64,000 nucleotides of DNA from JAMDCX01 sp049977145 (GTDB taxonomy: Bacteria; Planctomycetota; Phycisphaerae; WQYP01): the NCBI GenBank assembly GCA_049977145.1, contig JBMFGW010000003.1, positions 8,975 to 72,974 on the forward strand, read 5' to 3'. The notes beneath the pieces are model-generated. The model worked only from the letters and a program-made list of their open reading frames with translations, ran no database searches and had not been told where the DNA came from. The first letter of the stretch is position 1. Each line of letters starts with the position of its first letter. Positions 18,005 to 26,610 of this stretch are shown here, in pieces. The translations under genes and the position numbers were made by a program.

Positions 18005-18310
18005 ATGCGGCGAAAAAAAGCCCGACATTATCATACGAGGTTTCGCGCCGAAGAACGTTATGGGGTTCATCTGTCAACTGCCGATATGGATGATATCTGC
18101 GCTGCGATCCAGAATCAGCCAAACAGCAAGTGGAAGGTGCTGTCCGCAATGCGATTAAGTTGGAGTCAAACCAGGATAACGGTGCAAAAGGGAGATGACC
18201 AGCTTATCGTTGTTTATGATAAGCATCATAAAATATTGCGAACGTGTTTACCCGGCCAGCTCTTTACCGCTTGCAAAACGGTTGAAAATATGCCCCCAAC
18301 AGAGCAATAA
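18005..18310 (+). CDS. Small hypothetical protein, 101 aa
   Basis: AAGGA lies about 8 nt before the ATG. The protein is basic at its start (RRKKARHYHTRFRAEERYG), then has LSTADMDDICAAIQNQ and a beta-rich end (WSQTRITVQKGDDQLIVVYD, then KHHKILRTCLPG). Small uncharacterised proteins with a similar VVYDK..K....LP ending are common in accessory regions, and the layout is a little like RelE-type folds, but I cannot name a family. No partner antitoxin is evident. A promoter-like pair lies upstream. Confidence 0.55.
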   Translation: MRRKKARHYHTRFRAEERYGVHLSTADMDDICAAIQNQPNSKWKVLSAMRLSWSQTRITVQKGDDQLIVVYDKHHKILRTCLPGQLFTACKTVENMPPTEQ

Positions 18311-18513
18311 CCGATCCGACAACCCGTGCCTGCGGCTAAAATACCCATTCATAAGAGGGGTTGTTCGGGTGCATAGCAATCCGGCGATTACCAGAACAGG
18401 CTCCTGCTGGTACTACAGTGCGACCTGCCAACCGTCCGTGCGTCAGGCGCGGAAAATCAGAATTTCGGGAGAGCGTTTTTGTCCATCAAAGGGCCAAAGT
18501 CGCGATTATCGTG

Positions 18514-19371
18514 CTAAGCATGTGTCTGTAGCAGTGCCATCGCGGCTTGGGTAATCGCGGCGGCGGCGGCGGCGGCGGTTTCAATTCGTAAAATATGGTT
18601 GCCCAGTCGCACCGGGGGCGCCATGTGATTCAAGCGTGCCTGTTCTTCCCGGCTCCATCCGCCCTCTGGGCCGATCAGGATGGTCAGGCCCGACGCAGGA
18701 TAAATTTCGGGTACAGCAGCCAGATGGTCAAGAGGTTCCGCCGCCGCGTTGCCCGGAGGCCCAAAATTTACTCTTTCGTTTGGGTCAGCGGCGGGCATGG
18801 AGTTCCGGGCATGGTTAGCCTGCCAGGACATCAGGCGTTCCAGCAGGGATTGCGCGGCCTTGACATCGGTCCATATTAGCGAGCGGTTTATATCGGGACG
18901 GTCCAGCAACTCCATGAGCGTACATGGCGGCGCCACCGCCAGTATCCGGTTTCGCCCGCATTGTTTGGCGGATTCAATGGCCAAGCGTTTCCATTTATCC
19001 ATTTTGTCCGCCGCAGCGCTGGGATGCACCACGCTATAGCGGCACTCCAGCCAGATCAGCTGGTCCACCCCCAATTGGCTGATTTTCTCCACCAAATCAT
19101 GCACACGATAACCTTGGGGAACTGCGGCAGCGATGGTCAGTTGATGCAGCGGCAGTGGATCGCAAACCATGGCTGTGGTCAATTGGTACGTGACCTGTTT
19201 TTTTTGGATGGTTAATTGTGCGGACGCCCATTGCCCATCGCCATCAAAAAGCACCACGGCCGTATCCGCGTTCAGACGCAGAACGTCGCGAGCATGATGG
19301 GCCTGATCGGTTGATAATTCACCACTACGGGCCAACGGGCTAACGTAAAAGCGCGGCATATTCATAAACAT
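18514..19371 (-). CDS. rsmE: 16S rRNA (uracil-1498 N3)-methyltransferase
   Basis: SPOUT-class enzyme methylating U1498 of 16S rRNA. The N-terminal PUA-like part begins MPRFYVSP and contains DQAHHARDVLRLN. The C-terminal knot has LIGPEGGWSREEQ, RLGNHILRIETA and an Ala tract, the standard RsmE signature. An unusual insertion of about 35 residues (Pro/Asn/Ala-rich, around 190-225) precedes the IGPEGG motif. The Ala run is encoded by seven CGG units on the plus strand (18558-18578), a slippage-prone tract. Three in-frame Met codons lie at 19371, 19365 and 19359; the last gives the family-typical MPRF start. Only 4 bp separate it from the upstream methyltransferase gene, so they are co-transcribed. 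Confidence 0.93.
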   Translation of the reverse strand: MFMNMPRFYVSPLARSGELSTDQAHHARDVLRLNADTAVVLFDGDGQWASAQLTIQKKQVTYQLTTAMVCDPLPLHQLTIAAAVPQGYRVHDLVEKISQLGVDQLIWLECRYSVVHPSAAADKMDKWKRLAIESAKQCGRNRILAVAPPCTLMELLDRPDINRSLIWTDVKAAQSLLERLMSWQANHARNSMPAADPNERVNFGPPGNAAAEPLDHLAAVPEIYPASGLTILIGPEGGWSREEQARLNHMAPPVRLGNHILRIETAAAAAAAITQAAMALLQTHA

Positions 19372-19375
19372 TTAC

Positions 19376-20116
19376 TCACGGATGTACGACTCCGGATAAA
19401 ACCATCGGTCGCTGCACGCGGTGCAGGATCAGTAAGTCGGCATCGGAATTCACACCGACGGGACCGGTCCATTTCAACACGGAATTGGCAATGTGGAATC
19501 CACGCTCGACCGCCGCAGGCGGAAAATCAGCAGCGCTGTTTCTCCGCGGATCGCTGATCCAGCACACGCCGGTTGGCGTCAGCAGGTGATTAATAGCATC
19601 CAGGAGAATAGAATGCAGCCGGCGCTCATACAGCACATCCGAGGCGATGATCCAGTCAAATTGTGCATCCATAGGCCAGCGCCAGTCCATGTGCTGCGCG
19701 GCGACACGGTTGGGAGGGATATTATTGCAACTGGCGTTGAAGGCGGCAAAAGCGATGGCTTCGGGGTCATAATCCGTGAAGGTAACATGCCAACCGCGTT
19801 GGGCGGCCGCGATACCGGCAATACCCAAACCGCAACCCAATTCAATAGCGTGCGGCGGAGCAGCGGAATGCCCACCGGGTAAACACGGCGGCGAATCCAT
19901 GCCATCAAGAATATGTTCAGCCAGCATCAGGCTGCTGGGCCAGATTACCGGCCAATAAGGGAGATACTGATCTTTCTTATAACGCGCCTCCACCGTGGGA
20001 TCATCCAGGAGTGAATCCGGATCCGCCGGCGCGACAATTTCCAAATGGTGTGTGCCGGCGGCAAGCTCATGCTTGCGAACGGGATAACGGGATTGCAAAA
20101 GGGGATGGTCGGTCAT
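19376..20116 (-). CDS. SAM-dependent methyltransferase (METTL/lysine-methyltransferase-like)
   Basis: Class I methyltransferase. SAM-binding motif I is IELGCGLGIAGIAAAQ, then VTFTDYDPEAIAFA as the acidic-loop strand and DWIIASDVLYERRL as motif IV, a pattern seen in the METTL21/23-like protein methyltransferases. LPYWPVIWPSSLMLAEHIL before motif I is also typical. The Met at 20116 (MTDHPLLQSRY) overlaps the stop of the upstream gene by 4 bases (ATGA), indicating translational coupling; the longer frame to 20287 only shadows that gene. The target is unknown. Confidence 0.85.
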   Translation of the reverse strand: MTDHPLLQSRYPVRKHELAAGTHHLEIVAPADPDSLLDDPTVEARYKKDQYLPYWPVIWPSSLMLAEHILDGMDSPPCLPGGHSAAPPHAIELGCGLGIAGIAAAQRGWHVTFTDYDPEAIAFAAFNASCNNIPPNRVAAQHMDWRWPMDAQFDWIIASDVLYERRLHSILLDAINHLLTPTGVCWISDPRRNSAADFPPAAVERGFHIANSVLKWTGPVGVNSDADLLILHRVQRPMVLSGVVHP

Positions 20117-20712
20117 GGGTGCGGTTCCGGCAAAGATTTTGCGTGTATGCCGGAAGGAGGTGCCGGGACCGTGTGGGGCGGCCCGCCGACTTGTGTTGTC
20201 GCCGGTGCATGGTGGGTGGTCAGGATGATGGTGGCGACAATGCCAATAAATAGTACGATGGCGGTAGCGATGACAAAACGGGTCCAAGGGGACAAATTAA
20301 GCCCCTCCATGGCCTCATCCGAACCGGTTTTTTTTTTCTGCGGCGCCAGCAGCGGGTCATAGGCGAGCATGGATTGCTCATCGGCGCCGCCGAGTGTGGC
20401 GGCTTCAATTTGAATTGCCGCGGCCAGCCGCGCCCATACATCCGCAGGCATAGCCACATCCGATATGGTGACCGGCGCCGCAGCCGGACGATTGCCAAGT
20501 TCAGCCTGAATATGGCCAGCCAACCATTCCACCTGTCCCTCCCGTGGCGCTTCATTGCGGGCATACTCACGAAAGGCGCTGCGGATACCGCGTTGCAGCG
20601 CGGTTTCTATGATTGCTGGTGTACCGCCCTGAACCGCCAGCGCATAAAGCTCATTACGATGTACTTCAAGCAACTCCAAAAAACGGCGGCTGGCGGATTC
20701 AATCATCAGCAA
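20113..20712 (-). CDS. Hypothetical single-pass membrane protein
   Basis: The 199-residue protein is not recognised. The N-terminal 115 residues are helical and soluble (ESASRRFLELLEVHRNELYA). One strong transmembrane helix lies near 146-168 (TRFVIATAIVLFIGIVATII), followed by a Pro/Thr-rich tail of about 30 residues. The topology suggests a cytoplasmic N-terminal domain and an exported tail. Its end overlaps the methyltransferase start, and the TPR lipoprotein gene lies 18 bp upstream, so the set 21420-18514 looks like one operon. Confidence 0.7.
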   Translation of the reverse strand: MLMIESASRRFLELLEVHRNELYALAVQGGTPAIIETALQRGIRSAFREYARNEAPREGQVEWLAGHIQAELGNRPAAAPVTISDVAMPADVWARLAAAIQIEAATLGGADEQSMLAYDPLLAPQKKKTGSDEAMEGLNLSPWTRFVIATAIVLFIGIVATIILTTHHAPATTQVGGPPHTVPAPPSGIHAKSLPEPHP

Positions 20713-20730
20713 ATTCCATGGAATGATTGA

Positions 20731-21420
20731 TTATTTGACCGATGGTGGCGTAGTTGCCAACGGAGCCGCGAGCGCCTCGGCAATCGTCACGCCATCATGC
20801 TGCATGCTTTCAACAAGTCCCGGCATCACCGGGTCCAACCGGTATATCCGGATATATAATGTCCGGGCCTTGCTCTTTTCTCCAATACTGTCATAAAACT
20901 GCGCCACCTGCATAAGCACTTCCGGATTGGACGGCGCCATGGCGGCGGCTTTGACGAAGTTGACCCGCGCGTCATCCAGATCGCCAATACGTTTGTAGAA
21001 CCGGGCCACACGCAGGCGTCCATTAACACGCCCCGTAAGTTCCGCGTCACGCTCCAGAAAGTTCATGGCTTCATTGGGGCGGCCCGCACGGATCAACGCT
21101 TCCGCCAAGGCGCTTTTAACATGGCCGAAATTGGGATCAACCGTCCAAGCGGTTTTGTAATGGAATGCCGCCTCCTGATAACGCGCCAGCATATAATCCG
21201 AAGCGCCCGCATAATAATTAGCCCGCGGATCGGAAGGGTTGTATTTCAGGGCATCATTAAATTTTTGCAGAGCGGGCTGATACTTTCCCTGATGGTAAAG
21301 TGATAAACCCTGATTACGCAATCGCATAGCCGAACTTTCGCACCCGGCCAACAGCATTGAAGCCAAGGCCAGCAGCAGGAGCACCATTGGGGACCAGCGA
21401 GTTGATTGCTTAATTTCCAT
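20731..21420 (-). CDS. TPR-repeat lipoprotein
   Basis: The signal peptide ends in a clear lipobox (LLAGC, Cys near residue 27), so the protein is predicted to be lipid-anchored on the outside of the cytoplasmic membrane. Tetratricopeptide repeats follow: GLSLYHQGKYQPALQKFNDA, YNPSDPRANYYAGASDYMLA, then three or four further units to about residue 200. Such proteins serve as assembly scaffolds. Function otherwise unknown. First gene of the rsmE-side operon. Confidence 0.85.
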   Translation of the reverse strand: MEIKQSTRWSPMVLLLLALASMLLAGCESSAMRLRNQGLSLYHQGKYQPALQKFNDALKYNPSDPRANYYAGASDYMLARYQEAAFHYKTAWTVDPNFGHVKSALAEALIRAGRPNEAMNFLERDAELTGRVNGRLRVARFYKRIGDLDDARVNFVKAAAMAPSNPEVLMQVAQFYDSIGEKSKARTLYIRIYRLDPVMPGLVESMQHDGVTIAEALAAPLATTPPSVK

Positions 21421-21470
21421 AAAATAAATCTCCTAGCGTATTCTATTATTAAAGATGGTAACATTGAAAC

Positions 21471-21878
21471 ATGGTTTGGCAAGGCTACGGGCAAAAAAAT
21501 ATTCGTTTTGCAATTCTGAAACATGTTCGTGATTCGGATGTGCACTGGGATTTATTGCTGCAAAACCCGGATCATCCACTGTTGGCGACGTGGCAAATTC
21601 GGATAGAACCAGTCGCCTGGCAAAGTCGTGCCATTGCCGCCATACGTTTACCCGACCATCGGGCGGTCTATTTAGATTATGAAGGGGAAATTTCCAGCGG
21701 TCGCGGGCGGGTTACCCGCGTTGATGGCGGCCTGATGGAACTGTTGCGGTATGATCCGCAACGGATCGAAACCGTTTTGCATGGACAGCTTCTCCAAGGG
21801 GCGTTGACGCTTATCCGAGCAGCGGATACTTCAACCTCTTCGGACCAGTGGACATTACAATGGACTGTAACGGTATAG
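21471..21878 (+). CDS. LigD 3'-phosphoesterase-like domain protein
   Basis: The 135-residue protein resembles the phosphoesterase/DNA polymerase ligase N-terminal domain as a single unit: RFAILKHVRDSDVHWDLLLQ contains the His and Asp of the core, followed by LLATWQI, LPDHRAVYLDYEGEIS and RGRVTRVDGG. Stand-alone copies are frequent in planctomycetes. The catalytic set is only partly recognisable, so enzyme activity is uncertain. It is divergent from the TPR lipoprotein gene with 50 bp between. Confidence 0.6.
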   Translation: MVWQGYGQKNIRFAILKHVRDSDVHWDLLLQNPDHPLLATWQIRIEPVAWQSRAIAAIRLPDHRAVYLDYEGEISSGRGRVTRVDGGLMELLRYDPQRIETVLHGQLLQGALTLIRAADTSTSSDQWTLQWTVTV

Positions 21879-22019
21879 TCTTTGTTTTTAACCCGACGGC
21901 AGTATAACTTCCGGCTTGGGCGGCCACAGCGAACCAACATGACACGGGCAGAATAGCCATGCGACTATCGGCATGATACTGATGCCGCAAAGAACCCAAA
22001 GTTATTGAGGCACTGGCGC

Positions 22020-22265
22020 TTATTCGCGCTCGCGGTTCGGGAAGCGCTCTTTACGCGGCGGTGGGGCAATGCCTCGGGCCTCCATGAGCGTCTTAAGTTC
22101 GCGCTTCTCTGCTTTGCGCAATTGACGACGGCGTTTTTCGCTGGGTTTCTCATAATAAGCCAGCCGCTTCATATCTTTAATGAGTCCCTCTTTTTCACAG
22201 AGTTTCTTGAAACGACGCAGCATTTGATCCACTGTTTCGTTACCACGCGACTTTACTTTCAGCAT
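22020..22265 (-). CDS. rpsU: 30S ribosomal protein S21
   Basis: Small basic ribosomal protein of the 30S platform. The Met at 22265 begins MLKVKSRGNETVDQMLRRFK; KLAYYEKPSEKRRR-like features follow and the tail is Arg/Lys-rich (81 aa, slightly longer than average). GGAG lies 5 nt before this Met; the longer frame to 22427 has no support. A good promoter (22399-22427, minus strand) lies about 130 nt upstream. Confidence 0.93.
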   Translation of the reverse strand: MLKVKSRGNETVDQMLRRFKKLCEKEGLIKDMKRLAYYEKPSEKRRRQLRKAEKRELKTLMEARGIAPPPRKERFPNRERE

Positions 22266-22398
22266 AGCTACTCCGCCAAACCGGCTTTTCCACATCAATA
22301 CCCCATCTCCAAGGCAACCTCCGCCCGGTTCACCAGACAACCAGATCAGCCCAAGGATGGTCCCCGCACTGCTAAGCAAGGGGATTTTCAAGTTCTGT

Positions 22399-22427
22399 AG
22401 TATAATACCTATGAGACACTCTGGCAA
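22399..22427 (-). promoter_or_regulatory. Promoter for rpsU
   Basis: On the minus strand, TTGCCA (complement of 22422-22427) and TATACT (complement of 22399-22404) are separated by 17 bp. Confidence 0.6.
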
Positions 22428-22571
22428 GGCTTAATTTTTAACTTTGGCCTAAGGGCGTGGCCCGGACGATTGTAAGTCGCAATAGAGTGGCGGCTGGTAC
22501 GTTTTAGATTATATAGTCTGGTAAAAGCCGCGGCCCGCCGACGGAGCCGGGACTTTGGCGGACGATGAAAG

Positions 22572-23156
22572 ATGGGTATGGATGCGCAAGCAGTAACAGT
22601 TTTGCTGGCCCAGTGTCAGGGGGGTGATAAACGCGCTTGGGATGCGCTGGTGGAGGCCTATTGGCAACGTTTGTATGGATTTGCCTGGCAAAGCACCAAA
22701 AACCGTGAATTAGCCCACGACTTGGTGCAGGAGACCTTTCTGCGAGTGGTGCAGAAGCTGGAGCGCTATGACCATCGCGATAAATTTGACGCCTGGCTGT
22801 TTCGGATCCTGGTAAATCTGATACGCGACCATAGCCGCGCACGGGTTCGCCACCCCATGCGTTCCACCGTGGTGGATTGCGCCTCGGGAGCGGAAATTAC
22901 CGATGATATGGCCGCTCGGACGTGCCAACCCTCCGATCCGGTACATCATCAGGAAGATGTGCAGCGGCTCTACGAGGCATTGGAACAGCTTCCGGACATG
23001 GATCGGCAGGTATTACTACTGCGTCATTATGGAGAAATGCCGTTCAAAGACATCGCCAAAACATTAAACTGTCCACTCGGTACAGTACTGGCCAGAGCCC
23101 ACCGAGCTTTGGGAAAATTGCGGGTATTCATGGAGGTTGATCATGAAACAGCTTAA
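22572..23156 (+). CDS. ECF-type RNA polymerase sigma factor
   Basis: Sigma-70 family member lacking region 1 and most of region 3. Region 2 includes HDLVQETFLRVVQKLERYDH and FDAWLFRILVNLIRDHSR. Region 4 includes LEQLPDMDRQVLLLRHYGEM and FKDIAKTLNCPLGTVLARAH. The length of 194 aa fits ECF factors. The stop overlaps the start of a membrane protein gene likely to be its regulator, and an exported protein gene follows, giving a typical sigma/anti-sigma/target order. Confidence 0.92.
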   Translation: MGMDAQAVTVLLAQCQGGDKRAWDALVEAYWQRLYGFAWQSTKNRELAHDLVQETFLRVVQKLERYDHRDKFDAWLFRILVNLIRDHSRARVRHPMRSTVVDCASGAEITDDMAARTCQPSDPVHHQEDVQRLYEALEQLPDMDRQVLLLRHYGEMPFKDIAKTLNCPLGTVLARAHRALGKLRVFMEVDHETA

Positions 23157-23763
23157 ATTATCACAAGCTTGCCTGTTGGATGTATCGGAGGAATTAGGCT
23201 CCGAGGCACGCGCTATTTTGCGCGAACATGTGGAAACCTATCCGGCGGCCATGCTGGAATATGATCAGGCGTTGGCGCACTTCAAAGTCCTGCAAACCTT
23301 ACCTCCCATCGCATCGCAGATAGATCAGGTGACGATGGAACGCATGCGACAGCAGGTTCAGCAGGCGGTGCACGACGCGGTGGTCCAGCAGCGTCGCGCG
23401 GTACGTTGGCGCGCCGCGCGGCGTGTGTATTATAGAATCATGTCCGTTGCGGCAGGCGTGGCTGCGGCGCTGGTAGTCATGGTGGGTGTTTATATCGTGC
23501 GCCAGTACATTCAGGCGCAGCAAGCGCGCCTTACGGATGCGGAAAGCACTTTTCAGGAAATGGCGGAAAGCCAAGTGCCCTATCGCGCCAACCCCTCCAT
23601 TCAACGGATTCGCACGCGGATCGACAGTCTGGACGCAGGCAACATATTTGATGCGCAGAATGGTGTCGGCAGCGCGGGCATCATGCATCTGTTTAACGCT
23701 CTTGACAAAATATCACTGCCCGGTGCCGAAGACGCTATTCAGCAGACCGGCCACATCCAATAG
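23143..23763 (+). CDS. Probable membrane anti-sigma factor without zinc motif
   Basis: Overlaps the sigma gene by 14 bp, with TGGAGG about 6 nt before the ATG at 23143. The N-terminal 60 residues have the arrangement of an anti-sigma domain (CLLDVSEELGSEARAILREH), but where zinc-binding members have CxxC this one has Tyr/Met (VETYPAAML), so the HxxxCxxC motif is missing. One transmembrane helix lies at about residues 104-125 (SVAAGVAAALVVMVGVYIV), followed by an exported helical domain. The role is inferred mainly from position. Confidence 0.65.
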   Translation: MKQLKLSQACLLDVSEELGSEARAILREHVETYPAAMLEYDQALAHFKVLQTLPPIASQIDQVTMERMRQQVQQAVHDAVVQQRRAVRWRAARRVYYRIMSVAAGVAAALVVMVGVYIVRQYIQAQQARLTDAESTFQEMAESQVPYRANPSIQRIRTRIDSLDAGNIFDAQNGVGSAGIMHLFNALDKISLPGAEDAIQQTGHIQ

Positions 23764-23778
23764 TGAGAGGTCCAGCCC

Positions 23779-24399
23779 ATGCTGCCACATTTCAACATTC
23801 GTTTTCCCGCCATCCTTATGACCATACTCCTCGGCAGCGCCATGCCGGGCGCCAGCGTCGGAAGTTGCGCCGCAGCACCGGCCAAACCCGCGATGCACGC
23901 CGTGGTGAAGACGCCTCCGGTGCCGCTCTCCCAGCAGCAAATTGCGCAGATTATGAATTTTCTCAAAGCCACAGAGCCGGACGTATACAACAAGGCGCAA
24001 ACGCTGCGCCGTTCCGATCCGAAACAATTTGCAACATTAATCGCCGAAGCCGCGCCCAACTTCGCCCGCCTGGAACACTTGCGGAAAACCGATCCCCATT
24101 TACTGACACTCACCTTGCAGGATCTTGCCGACACCCACGAGTCCTTTAAACTGGCGGGAGAGTTGCGACAGCCCGGGTTGCCGCCCTCGGCAGCGCAGTT
24201 GCTGCGGGTCCGATTGCGGCAGGTGGTAACGGCACAGTTTGATCTGCGGCAGAAAATTCGCCTGCACGAGCTTAATGAACTGCTCAAAAAAATCAATGAG
24301 CTCAAAGCCCAACTGAAACGCCGCGAAACCCGGTGCCAGGAAATCATTAACCGCCGTGTGGCCCAACTCATTGGCAAACCGCCCAGCGTTAATTGGTAA
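23779..24399 (+). CDS. Exported helical protein of the sigma operon
   Basis: The signal peptide (ILMTILLGSAMPGASVGSCA) is followed by a Pro/Val linker and an almost entirely helical region rich in Leu, Gln and Arg, ending in a strong coiled coil (LNELLKKINELKAQLKRRET). The overall shape resembles periplasmic Spy/CpxP-like or heavy-metal-sensor proteins, but I see no diagnostic LTxxQ motif pair. AGAGG lies 8 nt before the ATG. Its position after the sigma and anti-sigma genes suggests a sensing or envelope-stress role. Confidence 0.65.
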   Translation: MLPHFNIRFPAILMTILLGSAMPGASVGSCAAAPAKPAMHAVVKTPPVPLSQQQIAQIMNFLKATEPDVYNKAQTLRRSDPKQFATLIAEAAPNFARLEHLRKTDPHLLTLTLQDLADTHESFKLAGELRQPGLPPSAAQLLRVRLRQVVTAQFDLRQKIRLHELNELLKKINELKAQLKRRETRCQEIINRRVAQLIGKPPSVNW

Positions 24400-24533
24400 G
24401 CACCGCCGCTTCCTTGACGCGCTAACTATACCGTTGGATAATCCGGGGCTTAAGAAGGTCCAGCCGGCGCGTGGCCGGGGAAGCCGAATCAAAACATGGA
24501 CCTTACGATATTTCCATGGAGATGTTACCCGCC

Positions 24534-24863
24534 ATGGCCACCATAACCAAAAAAGAAATTGTAAACCATATTGCCGATGCGCAAAAAGTGAACCGTGCCG
24601 TCACTAAACAGATTGTTCAGGCGTTTCTTGATGAAATCGGCAATTATCTGGCGGCGCGAGATCGCCTGGAATTTCGGGATTTTGGGGTCTTTGAGGTACG
24701 ACAGCGCGGTCCACACCAGGCCTTGAATCCTAAAACCTTGACGGCGGTGGCGGTTCCAAAACGTATTAGCATCCGCTTCAAAGCCGGACGGACATTAAAA
24801 GAAAAACTCAACGGTGAAATAGCCGGCGGCACCAAAACGGATAGCGTCAGGCGAGCGCCGTAA
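24534..24863 (+). CDS. HU/IHF-family DNA-binding protein
   Basis: Nucleoid protein that bends DNA as a dimer. TITKKEIVNHIADAQKVNRA forms the N-terminal helices; RDFGVFEVRQR and the DNA-binding arm with NPKTLTAVAVPKRISIRF, then FKAGRTLKEKL, follow the family pattern. The usual Gly-rich turn and arm-tip Pro are present, although the arm sequence is atypical. The exact start is uncertain: Mets at 24516, 24522 and 24534 are in frame, and GGAG at 24518-24521 is rather far from 24534. About 109 aa. Confidence 0.88.
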   Translation: MATITKKEIVNHIADAQKVNRAVTKQIVQAFLDEIGNYLAARDRLEFRDFGVFEVRQRGPHQALNPKTLTAVAVPKRISIRFKAGRTLKEKLNGEIAGGTKTDSVRRAP

Positions 24864-24884
24864 GGCGTTGGGCGTGATTCTTCT

Positions 24885-26231
24885 ATGAACGATCCGAATT
24901 CAATAGCGCCGTCGGCTATACGGCATTGGCTCACCAGGCTGGGCGATGAGCTGGCGCAACGCCAACGCGATCATCTGTGGCGTGAACTATCTCCGGTGGA
25001 TGGGCCGCAAGGCGCTGAATTATGTATCGGTGGAAAAACGTACCTGCAGTTTTGCACAAATAATTACCTTGGGTTAGCTTCCGATCCGGAAGTTATCGAC
25101 GCCGCCCGCACCGCGCTGGAGCGCTGGGGCGTCGGCTCCGGAGCCGCGCGGCTGGTTGCCGGGTCCATGCGATCCCATCATGATCTTGAGACGGACTTGG
25201 CGGAATTTAAGCACGCGGAGGCAGCGTTGGTATTTTCTTCGGGTTATGCCGCAAACATGGCGGTGCTGACGACCTTTGCCGGGGCGCGGGACATCATCCT
25301 TTCCGACAAGCTCAATCATGCCAGCCTGTTAGATGCCGCCAGTGCCTCCGGGGCTGGCTGTCGGACCTTCCAGCATCGGAATTATCAGCGTCTTACTTCC
25401 CTGTTGGATCATTACACGTCCGGAAACGCGGCGTCGAATCGCTCGCCACGGCAGGGTGACGGTAGCCCCGTGACGCATCCCACAGGCGTGCTGAGTCCCG
25501 ATGGCCGGGGCGTGGCGGCCCTGGCCGATCCCGTGGCAGAAACGCCGCCCCCCAAGCGACAGATTTGGATTGTTACGGATACTGTTTTTTCCATGGATGG
25601 CGATCTGGCGGATCTGGCGGAGTTGGCAAGCGTTGCGCGGAAATATGAAGCACTCTTGGTGACCGATGAAGCCCATGCCACAGGCGTGCTGGGTCCTGAT
25701 GGCCGGGGCGTGGCGGCCCTGTATGAAGCACAGCGTGATGTGGCAGTGAGTGTCGGAACATTGTCCAAAGCTTTTGGCTCCATTGGCGGTTTTGTTACCG
25801 GCCCGCGTCCGGTTATAGATATTCTCATGAACCGCTCCCGGCAATTTATCTATACCACCGCCCTGCCGGCGGCATGTACTGCGGCGGCCCGCGCGGCCTT
25901 GCGGATCAGTCGGCGCGAGCCGCAACGACGGCAGCGGGTGTTAACGTTGGCCCGGCATGTGCGCCAGGAACTTTCCGCATTGGGCTATCAAACCGGCGCC
26001 TCGGAATCGCCGATTATTCCCGTAGTCCTCGGATCCGCGCAGCGGGCACTGGAGGCAGCCGCCTATCTGCGTGAACAAAATATTTTTATCCCGGCAATTC
26101 GCCCACCCACCGTGCCACCCCATACCGCACGCCTGCGCATCAGCCTCATGGCCACACACACCGACAGTCACATCGACCGCCTGCTTTCCGCCATGAAAAA
26201 ACTTGGTAATCATCTGCATCTGGTTGCATAG
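24885..26231 (+). CDS. bioF: 8-amino-7-oxononanoate synthase with internal duplicated insertion
   Basis: PLP enzyme condensing pimeloyl thioester with alanine in biotin synthesis. Family marks: FCTNNYLGLASDPEV, GSGAARLVAGSMRSHHDLE, LVFSSGYAANMAVLTTFAG, VTDEAHATGVLGPDGRG, the PLP lysine in GTLSKAFGSIGG, and FIPAIRPPTVPPHTARLRIS, which favours BioF over the glycine acetyltransferase relative. At 448 aa it is about 50 residues too long. An extra segment around residues 183-225 contains HPTGVLSPDGRGVAAL, a near copy of the later TGVLGPDGRGVAAL; the DNA copies match at 42 of 44 positions (25480-25523 and 25678-25721). The insertion keeps the frame. bioB lies 9 kb away at 34305. Confidence 0.88.
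   Translation: MNDPNSIAPSAIRHWLTRLGDELAQRQRDHLWRELSPVDGPQGAELCIGGKTYLQFCTNNYLGLASDPEVIDAARTALERWGVGSGAARLVAGSMRSHHDLETDLAEFKHAEAALVFSSGYAANMAVLTTFAGARDIILSDKLNHASLLDAASASGAGCRTFQHRNYQRLTSLLDHYTSGNAASNRSPRQGDGSPVTHPTGVLSPDGRGVAALADPVAETPPPKRQIWIVTDTVFSMDGDLADLAELASVARKYEALLVTDEAHATGVLGPDGRGVAALYEAQRDVAVSVGTLSKAFGSIGGFVTGPRPVIDILMNRSRQFIYTTALPAACTAAARAALRISRREPQRRQRVLTLARHVRQELSALGYQTGASESPIIPVVLGSAQRALEAAAYLREQNIFIPAIRPPTVPPHTARLRISLMATHTDSHIDRLLSAMKKLGNHLHLVA
25480..25721 (+). repeat. Pair of 44-bp direct repeats inside bioF
   Basis: Copy A (25480-25523) and copy B (25678-25721) differ at two positions and are offset by 198 bp (66 codons). Copy B sits at the conserved family motif; copy A lies in the extra segment. 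Confidence 0.85.
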
Positions 26232-26284
26232 TAATTTTGTTCAGGCCAAGGCAAATAGTATGCTCCTGATCATTGCAAGCGCTG

Positions 26285-26598
26285 TAACCGTTCACGGGCC
26301 TGCGGGCAGAAGTGCAGGTATTGGCCGTCCGGTAAAGTGGTGGCTGACGCTTTGATGCGGGAATTCAAACACGCTGCTGGTAGCCTTTGTTCGTCGCATA
26401 CATCCATGCTGTTTTGACCCGTCCTTTGATCCCAATTGCCTTGTCGCACGGATGGCGCAAAATTCTAAAGTTTTGTTCAAAACTGTTTTGGGGATTGCTG
26501 ATTGGCTTGCTGATTGGCTTTTGCCTGGTGGGCAAATATAATTTATCCACAGTTAGACTCGTCGTGAGCTTAACCGGCCGCAAGGCCGTGAACGGTTA
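26285..26598 (+). repeat. Full copy 2 of the dispersed inverted-repeat element, about 314 bp
   Basis: Starts TAACCGTTCACGGGCC and ends GGCCGTGAACGGTTA, a near-perfect terminal inverted repeat. GGAATTCAAACACGCTGC (26360-26377) and AGACTCGT (26555-26562) lie at the same distances from the left and right ends as in copy 1. It contains a direct repeat of GCTGATTGGCTT (around 26497-26520) and a good outward promoter. The right end carries a GGCC-GCAA-GGCC hairpin with a GNRA-type loop. It ends only 12 bp before the esterase ATG. Confidence 0.78.
26514..26542 (+). promoter_or_regulatory. Outward promoter inside repeat copy 2
   Basis: TTGGCT (26514-26519), 17 bp spacer, TATAAT (26537-26542). It would start transcription about 60 nt before the esterase start codon, so the leader would carry the repeat-end hairpin. 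Confidence 0.6.
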
Positions 26599-26610
26599 TT
26601 GCTTGGGGAT

